This document shows, piece after piece, positions 1 to 13,185 of a stretch of 64,000 bases of DNA. The stretch is from Ciona savignyi (taxonomy: Eukaryota; Chordata; Ascidiacea; Phlebobranchia; Cionidae). Every line of letters begins with the position of its first letter. Positions within the stretch are counted from its first letter, which is position 1. The DNA lies in the NCBI GenBank assembly GCA_000149265.1, contig CH002845.1, positions 35,840-99,839 of the forward strand, read 5' to 3'. The position numbers were made by a program, and so were the translations under genes. The notes under the pieces are model-generated. The model ran no database searches. It had not been told where the DNA came from and saw only the letters and a list, made by a program, of their open reading frames with translations.

Positions 1-813
1 AAAGCGGTAGCTCGGAAATACAACTTGCATCAAAGCACAACAACATTATTCTTATCAGTTGTCCCATACACGTGCATCGTGGACAGACGCGCTTAAAACG
101 AACTCACGCACAAAGAAAGTAGGTCACGTTCGCCATGCTGTAATCACGTGGTTTATCGCACCTTTAAATATGACGCAATTATTCCAAAGGCGAAAGAGTT
201 ATTTACAGATTAAACACGTTAGTATTTGCAATATGTATTTCACTTAAACAACTATGTTTTTAATTAACACAATGAATGATATCCTATGTGTTCAATTATT
301 TAGTTAGGTAATTTTGCAGTGATTAATTTATTATACTTTTACCTAGGTATAACTGTGTTAAATAGTAAATTAATGTTTAATTCTGCAGGGGCAATAATAG
401 CTAGTCTTGATACCAAACTGGGAAAATAAAAATTGTCTTGTGTTTGGGAGCATTTTTCTCAGCCATTCATTTCAACAACAACCTTCTAGACTATTATCCT
501 CCCTCATGGCAGATAGTGTTTAGAGATGTTACATATGATTAAAAAAATATGTAATGGTAAAATATTGTTTGACTACGTAAATTGCTCTTATCACAGTTTA
601 AAAGCATATGGCTTATTCACTGTAAATTGGAAAATATATGCACAGCATAGCAAATTTAAATACATGGTAAAACATTCTAGAATAGGATTCGAAATTCTAG
701 ATTCGAAATGTATTATTCTAGAATATTCTAGAATACCTAACTATCCTATATTGTGCATCCCTATCTAGGAAAAATGGTTAACAAGTGTCTAGAACTTTAT
801 ATAAATAACTTAC
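1..813 (-). other. ACE intron reaching the left window edge
   Basis: The last visible ACE exon ends at 814 with a good GTAAGT donor on the minus strand, and no further ACE-like coding sequence was found between 1 and 813. The stretch is therefore intron. It holds a cluster of TTCTAGAA-type palindromes at 675-733 and otherwise nothing I recognise. Confidence 0.7.
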
Positions 814-3800
814 TGAAGTTTCTTTCCAGCCTCTTGTGATTGGTAGAAATCACATTTGTATAGTGGTCCCTGATGGTTTGCCTTATCACACATTGCTTTG
901 TAGAATTGAAACTGAACTACAAAGCTCACAAAGTATCTGATAGGGAAAGTATAAAAAACCTGTCTTATATTCAAAAGTCACTTTAATCTTACAAAAATAA
1001 ATAATGATATGATTTTATTTCTTGAAAACAGAAAAAGATAAAACAGTCAGGATAAAGAATACCAACGACATTGCAATAGTACAATTCATATTTTTCTGCA
1101 CTGTGAATTCGTAAATGTAAAACAGCAGTAATAATATAAAACAAACTCAATGTAAATTCGAAAATTGTGAAGAAACATTCATTTCCCACCTGATATAAGG
1201 AGTGTTTGCTGGAACGTGGTATTTCGCACCAGGGTCAAAATCGATATTGCCATCTCTTTCTACAGGCGGCATTATTCCTTGATAATGCAACCTTGAAAAT
1301 GACCAAGTTTTATTGGACTTAAGCATAATAACACAGCACATAATAGTTTATAATAGTTTGAACAATTGCAATTTACAGGATATCGGAATATCTTGTCTTC
1401 TCTAGCCATGTGTGTTCTTAAATATGTTGCAAACACATTATACTGTGTTTCCAACATCTTGCAAACTACTTATTCTTGCAAGAAATAAAAAATGCCACAA
1501 GCGAGTGTAAATTCTATTCATTGCAAATTTGTCACTGACAAGACTCCTCTGTTTACACTAAACTTCTCAAATATTTGTCCAAAGAACACTATAAATTTTC
1601 GTGAGATGACGATGCACATTATGGACCGTTGCACTTTGTACCAGGACAACTTCTTAGAAGATATATTACCAAATGATATAGAATTCAAGCTTTTGTTTGG
1701 GCAATACTTCCACAAATTGATGGCGCATCCAGTTTATTTGTTTAATATCCTAACAGGGCAAATTTAATCTTCTTTACTTTCTGATAAATCATGATAATGG
1801 ATTGATTAATGAATAACTTTGGTAATGTTGTTACTTAATTGAAATATTGTAAAGATAAGCTGTGTTTTATTGGGACATCATAATCACAAGTGGGTTTAGA
1901 GCACAAACAATTGTCATGTGAATTATCTCCCAACAAAGGTGTTGTACAATTTAGCCTGCAAAAATTAAGAATCATCGTAAGTACGGTAGTTCACAGGTCA
2001 TGATTATCAATTATGGCCCTTTTGTTGTGTTTCTTGTTGACAAATTGAAATACAATTTTTTTTATAAAAATATAAGTCTTTTTTAAATTCCTTCTCAGAT
2101 AGCTTAAAATCCATTTAAGATAGGAATATTAAACATTGCAAATTGTATACTGTGCACACCTAAACCACAGGTATTGCAACATGTTGTTTTTTTTTGCTAA
2201 AATGATGTGTGGCTCTTATTGAAATGTTTACACTAACAGAAGGTCGAAGGTCAGAGTTATCGGTAAAATAATTAGTCGAGTACATGGGTTTGGAACATTT
2301 AAGCTTGGATATGCAAATAATGTTTACCGTAGGTAATCCCACTCCTTTTGATAGTTTGCTTTATCTGTTTTTCCCGAAAAAACGCTCCATCTCCACTTGT
2401 CAATCAAAAGTCCAAACGGCAGGAATGCTATTTTGTCCATTGCTTGGCTAAGGAGGTAGTTTATATCAGCCTCATTGTCATCTTGTACCACATCCAACAG
2501 TCCGATCTTCTGTAAGTGAGCAGGTGTACTCACAGAAAGTGCAAGTGTGTCTCCAACCTAGGAAGTTAAAGTAATAAAAATCTATTAAAGCAGCCCAGGT
2601 TTCTTCTGGATTTTTATGCCTAATAAATCATCTGTTTAAACATTTATTTTTATTTTGAGATGTATTACTTTTTCATGCAGTAACTTTTTATTCAGCAATG
2701 TGAACTAAAAATGGGTAATTCTAATATTTGAGCTACGATAGAACAAACCCTCTATTTTATATTTTGGCCCATGGACAACAGATATTAAACAGTCTATCAG
2801 TTGTTACTGATTAAATGACAACTGAGTTTAACTTTTATTCAGTTCTTAGTAAAAACATTGTTGTAACGACTAAAGCATTGGTTTTTACCCGGGGGCACGA
2901 CCCCCCCCCCGGGGGGTACAGAAATTTTTAGGGGGGCGTGAGCCTTAATAAATTTACAACACATTTTTTTTTAATTTTGAGAATCCGAGCTTTGTGAATA
3001 AAACTAAATTTTTGCTGCACATGTTTTTTGGTTTTTCTCGATTAAAAGTACAATAGGTAAGTTGTGTTACAATATTTAAAAATATTTTCACATGTATAAA
3101 ATACGCTTCTTCTTTCCCTGGAAAAACATACAGAGCACAGCATTCAAACACTAGGGGGGTGTAAACTGACATTTATCGCGCAAAGGAGGCGCGGTACCAA
3201 AAAGGTTAAGAACCACTAGACTAAAGCATAAATATGTTGGTTACCCCAAAAACACAATAAGAATGCACATGACTAAATTGAATATGATGCAGTAAGTTGC
3301 TATATAAGATAAGAGGTTTATCACTTATATTGTGTAATTTTATAACTTTCATTTTCCCCACTACTTTAATAAATATTGATTATTTCAATTTGTCATTATT
3401 GTAATAAAGAAGGATGTAAATTAAACTAAACCAGCCTCTTTTAAAAATTAAACAATTTAACTAATTAACATTTTAACCGGAATAAAAAGTTATCAACAAC
3501 TAAACTATTACCACATACCGCTTCATGAAACCCAGGATTAGCTCCCCCTCTGAACGGAACTGGTAAGTTGGCATACTGCTGGAAGTATTGTATGTGACCC
3601 ATTTCATGATGGACAGTAATTAGATCTTCCATGTTTACCACTGTGCACATCTTGATTCTGCATGAATGAAAATCGCAAATGTAAAAAAATGCCTAGGCCT
3701 ATAAATTAATGCTCCTAATTTACATGGCACATTAGCATATATAAATTTACTTCTGGCCATAAAATAATCTTATTCATTCACTAGGCCTATCTAATATAGT

Positions 3801-6800
3801 GGTTTTAGCAATTATTACTTCAATGTTGACAAACTACTGTACCTGAAGTCCGTTTTATTGTAAAAATCCCAAGCAGAAGCATGGCAAACCACGTCACGAT
3901 CGGGTGGCTTAACAAACATTGTTTTTGCCCAAAAATCATTCGTCATCGGATCCAAACCAAGTGAGGTAAAAAATTCTTCAGAAGTTTTAAACATTTTCAT
4001 TGCATCGTAGTTCTGAAAGAAAAGAGTTCAAGATAGAAACTGATATTTATTAAGTTTGGCATAGTATAGTGGATCAAGATAGAACACTTATTGATAGTGC
4101 TGGCATAAAGTGTCTTTATAGAAAACTGCTTATGCCATACAGCATGCTCAGTTTTTTTAACTTTAACCAATTTGTGTACATGACCACTACCTTTATCCAC
4201 TATACTATGCCAAATTTAATAAATATCAGTTCATGTCATAACCAGAAATACAAAAATTAAATTTATTTAGTCCAACAACACATGTAAAGCAATGTATTGG
4301 TTTTAGTATTACCATTAAAATATAATTGATCTTACAAAAACGAATTTGATACTCCTTTATTTCAGGGATATTGACAGTCTTGATAACTATATACTAAAAG
4401 GGGTATTTTTACATGACAATCACCTGAACTTCCACAAACAAAGCTAAATGCACCCACCTGTTCCAGCATAGCAGGGGTAGCATCGACTCCAGCTTTTCCT
4501 TGGTATGGTTCCACCAAACTAAATATATTTCCCCACTGCTGTGCCCACATATTGCCTAAATGTTAAGATATGTTTTTTTAATTTTTAAGGCCATCATTGA
4601 TAGGCCTATATTTTAGGCACATCATTGGTATCTGCCCCAATGGGCAATAGCTAGTTGGATTAGTACACCGCCTTTTAGCAGAAGGGTTGCAGGTTTTAAA
4701 CTAGTGGCTAGCTAATCAGTTGTGTCCTTGAGTAAGGCAGTTGAGCGCAAGGTAATTTATATTCCTTTGCAAGCTTCACTTCAGATTTGTTAGACCTGAT
4801 TAGTGGTTAGGCCTATAAGGTATGTGATGGTACAATATACCTACTCCTTTTAGATAAATGTTAAAAATAATATTTTTACAAAACTCACCCAATAAATGAG
4901 CCGGTATTGGAGCTTTAAGGTTGATGAAATTGGGCCCATAGTTTTCATACAGCTTCCTTCGCACGTATGCGTGAAGCTGGCCGTATAATGGCTCGAGCTG
5001 CAGAAAATCAAAAATATTTAAGTTTCAATTATTTTTTTCAAATTCTGCGTGTCTAATGTAAAACTAAATCTTTGGTTTAAAGTCGTGTCTGGTTCTAAAG
5101 AAATAATTCAATAAACAAATTAAACCATGTTCATGAAACTTAAAAGCAAGTAGGGGATTTTGCTGTAGGTACATTCCGCTTCCTTGTCAATTTCTAAAAA
5201 AAGAAAGGACCAACCAAGAGAGCTATGGATTAAATTACAAACCTCAACCCACAAAGCATCAACAGTTTCTTCCAATTTCCCGTCCATTTCATACCAGGAC
5301 CTCCAATACTCTCCAGTATCGGCAAAACCTTTTATATATAAAAAATTATTTCAAAATATATTAAATCCGGTTATATATAGTTTATTGATTGCGGTAGTTC
5401 CTAAAAAATCAGTATTATTCAAAACAGTCAAAATTCAGTGACATAGTTAACCGCACATCGCCTAACTTTAATATATGTTTTTCGTTTTTAGAAACACAAA
5501 GTATTTTTTTAATAAGGCCAACTTACCGTCTGCGGCACTAGCTTCGTTTGATAGTGCGACAAATTGTTCGTAGCTTTCTCTGCTTGGTCTGCCGGCAGCC
5601 TCGTACCAACCCTTCCACGCCCATTTCAGTTCGTTGTAGTCGCGTGATGTAGCCATAAGTGCCGTTAAATCTTACAAAAAAACATTATCAAAATCCTACT
5701 TATATAAACCCAAGTGCTACTAAAACAGAAAAATCAATGAAATCTATTGGATATATGCCTACGTCGAAATCAGGGTCGGTTAAAAGGTACGGCTATCATT
5801 GTGTGTAAATACCTATTTATCGATGTCTTTAACCAGACCTTTCGGACGTTGCTTTGTAACACGCATAAAGTGTGCGTATTATAATGGTTTTCTATATATT
5901 GGTGTAAATTGGAAGATACCATTGGCAGTTCAAGGCATTATTCTCAAAGACCAAAAATATCCATTGTCGTAGTTACACAACCATACCTGGATCTAAAGGT
6001 AGAAGTCGACCGTCGGGCATTTGAGCTGTAGCTGTACTGTACGTTGCTTCCATACCAGCCGTCAAATCGTTGTACTATTATTCAATTGGTATTTAAGCAA
6101 AATAAAGACCGGTTAGTGAGGTGGTTTACGGTGATCTGACGATTGCCCGTGTGTTAACCCCCTTGGTTTTCCCCATTCACGGGGATAAACATGAATATCC
6201 TATCCTATCCTATCCTATTCTATCATATCCTATCCTATCCTATCCTATCCTATCATAAAGAATGTATTTTAGACTTACCTGATTTTGTTTCTGTTCATCC
6301 AAGTTAGCCGTGCTAAGGATCTTAATGCTCTCGATTTGTCGTTTAGCGGCCTCGTCTGGATAACATCAAAGTTTTTAAATTTACCCAAATTGAGCCAAAA
6401 TGTGTGTTTTTAGGTCTGTATTCGTATATTTAAAACAGGTTAACCGCAGTAAACGCGTTTCTAATATCGTCTAAAAATGCGTGTTTTAGTTTCAATTCTC
6501 TTGGTTTTACCAATATACATTAATTAAAACCAAATAATATTTTTTTCTGTATTTTAAATATAAGTTTGTACACTAATCCATTGTGAATAATAATTACCGG
6601 TAATTAGTGAAGTATCTGGAAAAAGGGTCTTCGCCTTCTCCCCGTATTGTTTGGTAAAGGCAGCAGATATCAGGTTTTCAGCGTTCTGTATAAAAAATCG
6701 AAACTATATAAATTGATCAGCTTGCTTCCTTACGCCATCGCTAAATAAGCGACTCGATTTGGCAGCAGCATATTAGATTTACGATTTAATGATAAAATCC

Positions 6801-7766
6801 ATATTCCTATAAATCCAGTTTTGATTAATTTTATTGGAAACATGTTTTGCTGCATCTTGTAATTAATTCTTATAATCGTGACGTCGTTGTGAGTATCTGT
6901 AACTGAACATTGATGAAATAAAAAAACAAGCGACCTGGTTACGATAAGCTATCAAGAAACAGTACACAGAAATGCTGGTGTAATGAGAAAATCTAAACAC
7001 AGCTTTCTTTTTTAATAAAATTGTTTATGCAGCTGTAATTAATATCAATTGTTTTAGGTAAATGCGCAAGTAACTTTGTAATTTAAAAACAATAACGTTT
7101 ATACCATAGCTTGTAAGGTTTCGTTTCTTATATCGGTGTTGTAATTCCAGGCTGCGACATTTGAATCAAAATATACCGGTTGGGCGTCGATACTATAATT
7201 TGCCGCAAACTCAATTGCATCGCTGTTGACATCTCCGTAAACCAACCTTAAAAAAACAATGGTTAAAACAAATAGTTTTGAAATGTCCAAATCGGCATAA
7301 TGTGTAAAAAAATTGAAAGCACTATTTTTGTCTAATGGAGACATTACTATCAAACATTAACATGTTTTCAGCTAAATTATCACATCATTAAGATATGGGT
7401 TAGCTTCTAATCACAACGTAATCCGACGACTGCGGGCGTATATATTGCCCGCTGTGTTTTTCGCTACTATCAGTAATAAGCATGAACACCCGGAATCAGT
7501 GGAACCGTTTAATGAATGATAATTCACTTTTCCTATTAAGTTATATACTTGATGCTAAGCATAGAATCATTGAATGCAATTGGTCGGGAATTCCTTTCGA
7601 AATCAGCGATAAAACAATAATCGACTTTTTAAATTTAAAGTTTTTCCTTTTACATTACTTTAAAATTAAAACTTAATACAATAGATAGTACAATAAACTT
7701 ATTACTTTTGACTTACCCAACCAATATGAAAGCGAGGTAAACAGCACCCCAAAACGATTTCAGCAT
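814..7766 (-). CDS. ACE: Angiotensin-converting enzyme (peptidase family M2), 3' end off window
   Basis: Secreted or membrane zinc dipeptidyl-carboxypeptidase. Fourteen coding exons are read on the minus strand: 7717-7766, 7105-7246, 6598-6685, 6279-6355, 5987-6074, 5527-5670, 5243-5328, 4889-4997, 4458-4555, 3843-4012, 3519-3657, 2328-2557, 1190-1291, 814-936; all phases agree and give about 548 codons. The start at 7766 gives a hydrophobic signal peptide ([17 protein letters not shown]). Exon 11 carries the zinc motif HEMGH and the third ligand in NPGFHEA. Exons 13-14 carry DPGAKYHVP and PYIRYFVSF, matching the substrate- and chloride-binding Lys, His, Arg and Tyr known in mammalian ACE. 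The layout from signal peptide straight into one catalytic domain suggests a single-domain enzyme. The last roughly 60 codons must lie left of position 1. Introns hold a hAT MITE, an inverted-repeat element and SINE pieces. Confidence 0.95.
2876..3218. mobile_element. hAT-type MITE in ACE intron
   Basis: A 343-bp insertion is flanked by the 8-bp direct repeat GACTAAAG (2868-2875 and 3219-3226), the target-duplication length of hAT transposons. The ends are imperfect inverted repeats: CATTGGTTTTTACC on the left and TAGTGGTTCTTAACC on the complement of the right. A GC-rich C/G run follows the left end. The short internal minus-strand ORF has no transposase features, so the element is non-autonomous. 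Confidence 0.8.
4040..4229. mobile_element. Short inverted-repeat element in ACE intron
   Basis: Positions 4040-4074 and 4195-4229 are near-perfect inverted repeats of about 35 bp, with one visible mismatch, around a 120-bp centre. This is MITE-like architecture, but I see no convincing target duplication, so the superfamily is unassigned. It sits in the intron between the NMWAQ-encoding exon and the exon encoding the FFTSLGL stretch of ACE. Confidence 0.6.
4640..4765 (+). repeat. tRNA-derived SINE, partial head
   Basis: Degenerate head of the SINE family seen in full at 19178-19455: a tRNA-like start (AGCTAGTTGGATTAGTACACCGCC), the GGGTTGCAGG box-B region, then the family-specific TGTGTCCTTGAGTAAGGCA segment. 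It lies inside an ACE intron. Confidence 0.6.
6115..6256 (+). repeat. SINE 3' part with (TATCC)n tail
   Basis: The 3' half of the same SINE family (GATTGCCCGTGTGTTAACCC, then CATTCACGGGGATAAACATG) runs directly into a pentanucleotide tail of TATCC repeats with a few variants at about 6197-6256. Other copies end in a much shorter version of the same motif, so this tail has expanded into a microsatellite. It lies in an ACE intron. Confidence 0.7.
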
Positions 7767-8794
7767 TATTTATTCTCCTCTATGTTCTTTAAAATACTTT
7801 TATTTAGTTTTTACAAAATTTAAAGTAAAACTTTTAAAAGTCTAAAGTAAAACTTTTAAAAGTCTAAAGTAAAACTTTCAATTCTAAGATTCATATCTAT
7901 CACAATTCTATATGCGGCTAACTGTATTTTTAAAAATAATTTAAATGTCCTAAAAATTTGGCCGCCGATCTTAATTGGGCAGTTGGTCTGATCGCTATTG
8001 GCATCGAAGTGCTGTGTTTCAATACCTTTATAGGTCGCTGGAACTGGTAAATCTATAAAACCAACTCTTCATCACACATTAACCAGCAGAAAATCGTTGA
8101 CGGCTTCTGCAGTATGTAAACAAAGCCCTGGAGAGCAGACCTGGTACCATTTAATTTCACCATCATCTTTTATCTAGGTATGTAAATAAAATCAGCCAAC
8201 CGAGACAATATTCTGCAAATGCATAAATACCGCGTCTACGCTTTACTTTAAAAGCCTTTGCAATTCAAGATTAAGACACTTACGACTTTTTAACTATTAC
8301 CAACCTTTTAATATATGAATGTCATGGTGGCTAAAAATATTTATTTTGGGAATGCAAGACAAACATTTACTTTAATATTGACGTCTAAACGGGATTACAA
8401 AACAACGTCCGCAAGCATTATGCGTGTTATTTATTGGTGACATAATTTGTATTCGTCTTTGCATGTTGACCTACGCAACCCTGCTTATGACGACATAACG
8501 CACCCTCGTGATCCCAAGTAATAATAGTAACACATGAATCATCCGATAGACATGATTATACACAGTAAAGTTATACGTATTGCACTTAAAATGAAAGAAA
8601 TTTATCTATGTACAAAGACAACTTCCACGATATAAACAAAACGTATCACTGTAATTCATAATTGCACGGAAATTTGATCAGATCGTAATCTATAAATTTT
8701 AATTTTTAAAAACACATTGATAAATTCATCCATGAAAACTTATACAAAATATTGCAATTTCGAAAAAACTCTTTGTCATTGAAAGCAATTTTAG
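7767..8794. other. Intergenic, with 22-bp tandem repeat
   Basis: This lies between the ACE start codon and the 3' end of the seven-pass gene. A 22-bp unit (TAAAGTAAAACTTTTAAAAG + TC) is repeated about 2.7 times at 7821-7879, just upstream of the ACE start. No gene or RNA was recognised in the remainder. It should contain the ACE promoter, but I see no clear TATA box. Confidence 0.5.
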
Positions 8795-10619
8795 CTATTT
8801 GGCCGATTGGCTAGGCTTGCGCGTATTGTCGTGTTCAGCTGTTGACGTCACCCATGTACTCGGCCTCCTGAGAATGTTGTCACAGCATGGGAATAATCGA
8901 TTTTTCCAGTTTTGAAAGGAATGCAGCAATAACGCTAGATGGAGCAATAGATTACTTCCCAAGACAATGTTGGTGACGTAAACCGTTTGTGATTTGTAGA
9001 GGGCGATGAAAGTGTATCCAACTATATTTGCCGCTACACATATAGTCATTGTAACCACTAGTCTCTTTATCAATGGCAGAACGGATTTCGAATTGATACC
9101 ATGACTTATCATGCGCTTACGATGTAAGTGTAACGGATATATGAAGTAAAATAGCAAGCAACCTTGGCAGAGGCTGGTCGTGGTGATCAAAGCAATCCAT
9201 TTTGCAATTGAAGACGGTAATCCCGATTTTTCGCAGCCAAGAGCAGTAGTGCGGTACGGCGGGGCAGAGAGAAATATACCGGTGTCGATAACGGTCATTG
9301 CAACAAGAAGAGCGAAAGTCACTTGACTGATCAGTCGAAGGGGTCGACCGATGTTACCACGAACCGCAGACTTAAGATAAAATGCTTTCAGCATTCGCAA
9401 CCAAAACACTGAATAGATACACATAAGCGACAGACCGAAACACGTAACTTTGGTCTTCTCATAAATGGTGCAATAGGGCTCATATTGTCTTGTAATGAGA
9501 GGAATCTCTAACACGACGTACAACAGAACTGCTAGCGCCGCCAAGAGGCTGATGTAGTCGATTAGGCCGCGTTCAAAGATTTCTAAAAAAAGAAACGCAA
9601 TTATAACTTTGAAAGAACTGCTTTGTGGCAATGGCTCCATTTTCAGTAATATATTTTTAAACGGTAAGGTTTATCTCGATTTAGTTACATATGAACCCTT
9701 CCGCTCACATGACTTATTGCTATTAAATGGAAAGGTAGTGTATTTGAAACCATCGACTACTTAATCACATCCTGTCTTTAGACAAGGTATTCAGTGGCGG
9801 TCGACTAAACAAAATAATAATAGGTTGAACAAAAACTGTTAAATATATATATTTAGTATTCAACACACAATCTAATTACCAGACGTTCAACTAGAGATTT
9901 TATAATTAGTGATGTTGTGTTAAATAATGCCGCCATGTTTTTTTATCTGACAATAAAGATAAGAGTATAAGCAATAACATGTACATGCTAGCAGTGCGAT
10001 ACCCATTATATGAAAATTGTATTTTGTGCTAGTCAATGAATTTTTTTTGTGTTAAGCTGTATAAACGTGCCTTGTGTCAAAAATACAGTTAAGATTAAGT
10101 ATATGGTAGGTTCATTCATGTGTAGAACACCTTTGTGTTAGCTATTATTTGTGCACAATGCATTTTGCCTCATGTCGCAATTCATAGAGCTTCCTGCTGT
10201 ATTTTGCTTGGTAGGCTATACATTGCTAACAAAGTTTATTGTTCATTATAGTTTGCAAATATACACTTCACAAAGGAATGCAGCACCAGCAAAATGTTAA
10301 ATGGATACTTCACCAAGAAATGCAGCACCAGCAAACTTTCCCCGCTAATTAGTTTAATTACCTTTTTGTGAACGTCACTTATTTATGACTTATATCACCA
10401 CATACCTGATAACTTTATTTTTTTCTTGACCACACGATACACCATTGTGACGATCACATAAATGATTAATGTGCACGATACGAACGAAAATATCTGGGAA
10501 GTCAACCATACTGCTTTAACGTCATTCCATGTTAAAGAACTGTTGCTCTTATCTGTAGAGTTTGAGTTGTATGCGTAGGTCGTTGCATCAGAAATACTTG
10601 TAAATGCTAGCGTTTCCAT
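8795..10619 (-). CDS. Orphan seven-pass transmembrane protein (copy A)
   Basis: Two exons, 10406-10619 and 8795-9582, joined in phase 1, give about 333 residues. Exon 1 has an extracellular-looking N-terminus with several N-glycosylation sequons (NSNSTDKSNSSL) and TM1 (near residues 38-62). Exon 2 supplies six more hydrophobic segments, beginning LIDYISLLAALAVLLYVVL and ending NLLLHLALLLHSF, with Arg/Lys-rich intracellular loops (YPLHLHRKRMISHG) and a polar tail. I see no DRY or NPxxY motif of rhodopsin-class receptors and cannot name a family. The paralogue at 23567-24641 has the same exon structure, intron phase and length. GPCR-like topology is inference; a signalling role is not shown. 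Confidence 0.8.
10260..10345 (+). repeat. Short direct repeat
   Basis: Two imperfect copies of an ACTTCAC(A/C)AAG-AATGCAGCACCAGCAAA unit lie next to each other, inside the single intron of the seven-pass gene copy A. Confidence 0.5.
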
Positions 10620-12177
10620 TGATCAGAATACTCGTTAAACCATATTAGGCCTAAGAAGAGTCTCGCCTGCAACAACGTATCTGTTAAAAACTAGAGACAC
10701 CGTTAGCCTCCACCACTGGAAAAAAAATCTTTCTGCTAAGCTAGCAACATAAATAAGTTTGTAATGTCAGCAAATTTGCGTCAACGTGCAACGTTTCTGT
10801 AACAAATTATACTTAGAAGGCGAAACACATAGGTGATCTAATATGAACCATATTTACTTGATTCGTCATGCAGAAATGGACACAAAGCCACGGTGACGTA
10901 ATCTAACCACTCCAAAATCAGCAGTGTGCTGACAGATCGAGAACAGTTTTATTTTTCGAATTCTGGCTCTTCAGAATGCAGTATTGATATAATGAAGATA
11001 CGTTTTACCACGTTCTTTATCGTATACAACGCAGTGTAATAGCTCGAGTAACTCGACTTTGCACAAAAGGCTGTTAATAAAAATGATTATTGTATTCTAT
11101 CCACAAATGCTACTTCACCTTGTATGATTGTCCAATAAGAAATCTTTGAATTGCAAAAGCGTAGATTTTGATATTATATACTATTACTTATAAATACATT
11201 AATTTGCTTTAACATTGAAGATTTTGTTCGGGAAATGTCGTCATCACGATTCATACATACTTTACTTTTTACAAAATGATACTGCATTACTTTTAAAGGA
11301 CAAAGTTAACAAAGTATATTACTATATAAAGTTCATTTTACAGCTCTTTACGACAGAAATCTATATATGCCTTATATATTTATTGAAATCGGTTCAGTCA
11401 AACTCGGGTTGGCGCTGATACGGTGCTTGTGGTTTCAGAAAGAAAAAAAGGCTTAAAACTATCCTAAATCAAGATGTACCTTTTGCTGCACTATAATTAT
11501 ATTGACTTCCTTATATTCCCTGCGATCAAATGTCTTCTTCGACGCCCAACTCGGATAGCATATTCATGTTTATCCCCGTGAATGGGAAAACTGTAGCATT
11601 TCGTATATACTATATTTGTTTTAATTTACCTTATGTCCTAAATATTTTGTGTTTTTATGTCGTTTATTTTTGCGTTTCAAGTTTACCGACTCTCACGTTT
11701 TATTACTTTGTACGTATAATTATCACCTTGTACGGGCCTTTGTATTTTTGCCGTTTAAATCATTAACATAGTTTTTCCACCTAATTTCCCACAGTTAGTC
11801 AAACGTGCAGATGTGAAACGTCTGGCACGTAAACTTTTCGCACCTTGTAAAATTCCCTATATATTCTGGAAATTTAAATTACCTATAATAACATACCTCA
11901 ACCTAAGTAACTTGCGCCAGACTATATAATTCGCATTTAGAATAAGTAACCTGCATCACAAGTATTTAAAGACGTAAAATACAATTATACTAAAGTAAGG
12001 AATCAGAATTTGGAATTGATAAGAGATTAGGCAACGAAACAAATATTTGCCACTATAATTATTAGTGGGTGTTCTGTGGAGAATAGACTTTCCGCTGCGC
12101 AGCTCGCGAACGACCGTTAGGCAGCCAGCCTAAACAAGCTCAGCTAACGCCCCGGTCAGTAAACAACACAAAAGAAA

Positions 12178-12425
12178 GCGCGAGCCCATAAAACCAAGGG
12201 AGTTAACACACGGGCAAACATCAGATATCACCTCGCGCCTACCGTCGGGTTACCGAAGGTATCGCAGTGTGTTGTGTATGATACATACATTTTTTTTTAA
12301 TTTGGTAGAACCCATTAATCTTCTGGGTTCAGGCATTGTTCTTTAAGTGCTTGCCCAAGGACACCGCCGACCAGCTAGCGACCAGTTTCGTACCTGCAAC
12401 CTTCCGGTTGAAAATCGTCGGAAGT
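12178..12425 (-). repeat. tRNA-derived SINE
   Basis: Reverse-oriented copy of the window's main SINE: the tail-side block is at the left (ACACGGGCAAACATC, ATCACCTCGCGCC), the central GGTAGAACCC in the middle, and the tRNA-like head at the right (GCAACCTTCCGGTTGAAAA). The 100 bp to its left (GCTCGCGAACGACCGTTAGG...) are GC-rich and may be part of another repeat. Confidence 0.75.
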
Positions 12426-12769
12426 TTGCCCCTATGGAAGGACTATAATCTGGACATACACCTATATGTATAAATACCCGCTTTCGTCCGTGTCTGCTTT
12501 AAAAATACGTTTAATATACTTTATGCTATATTTGTATTGCGTAGTTGTCTAAACATGAAATTAATATTATTAGAAAACATAATGTGTTTTGCTGTATGCA
12601 GAAACTGATTATTTCTTAAAAATAATAATCTCTCACATAAAGCTAAGTCAACTGCTAAAGAAGTTATAGGCAACAAGTGACAGCAAATATATTTGATTTG
12701 AGTAAGTTGTATATACTATACCTTAATTACCAATAAGACACTCCAGTCAAATCACTTTTATGAGGTTAA

Positions 12770-12895
12770 TGCGCCACCTGACTGCCGAAGCGTATCAGAT
12801 TTGAAACTGGTCACTAGCTTGTCGATTGTGTACTTGGACACGGCATAATTCCTGACCCATTGTGCTTGGTATTTAGCGGATAAAACCCCAAACCT
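12770..12895 (+). repeat. Decayed SINE fragment
   Basis: Recognisable only by the head order: GCGCCACCTGACTGCCGAAG, then TTTGAAACTGGTCACTAGCT, then a diverged TGTGTACTTGGACACGGCA segment. This is an old copy of the same SINE. Confidence 0.5.
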
Positions 12896-13017
12896 CTTTT
12901 TACTTTGAATGTTCAGCTGATTCAACCAAGTAAAAGAAGTGCATTAAATTTTATATAAAGATTTTAATGAATTGTCCGGAGTATATTATGTAACAATAAA
13001 ATGTGGTTAGTTTAGTT

Positions 13018-13185
13018 TAGTTTATTTTTTGTTTCCACGATGAAAACATAAAGCAGCCACTTTGATAAAAAATTGTAAAACGGGAAAAACACGGCAAAAC
13101 GACAGTCGCTAGAACACGTCTAAAAAGCAATAAATTATTAAATTTCGGTCTAATAAGATGTGGCCGCTCAACAAACAAATAAATA
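13018..13185 (+). repeat. Unclassified dispersed repeat, copy 1
   Basis: Starts with repeated TTTAG and TTTATTTTTTG, followed by AAAACGGGAAAAACACGGCA, a CAGTCGCTAGAACACG block, and a GTGGCCGC end. The same order of blocks recurs at 14158-14330 in the same orientation with clear divergence. No coding signal was seen. Confidence 0.5.

Noticed and set aside
9583..9640. Start codon at 9640 for a single-exon version of seven-pass copy A
   Set aside because: The sequence before 9582 is intron: there is a good acceptor (TTTTTTTAG), and the paralogue has the same two-exon structure supplying TM1.
11530..11766. Plus-strand ORF of 78 codons
   Set aside because: It overlaps a SINE tail fragment (TTTATCCCCGTGAATGGGAA) and has no family resemblance.
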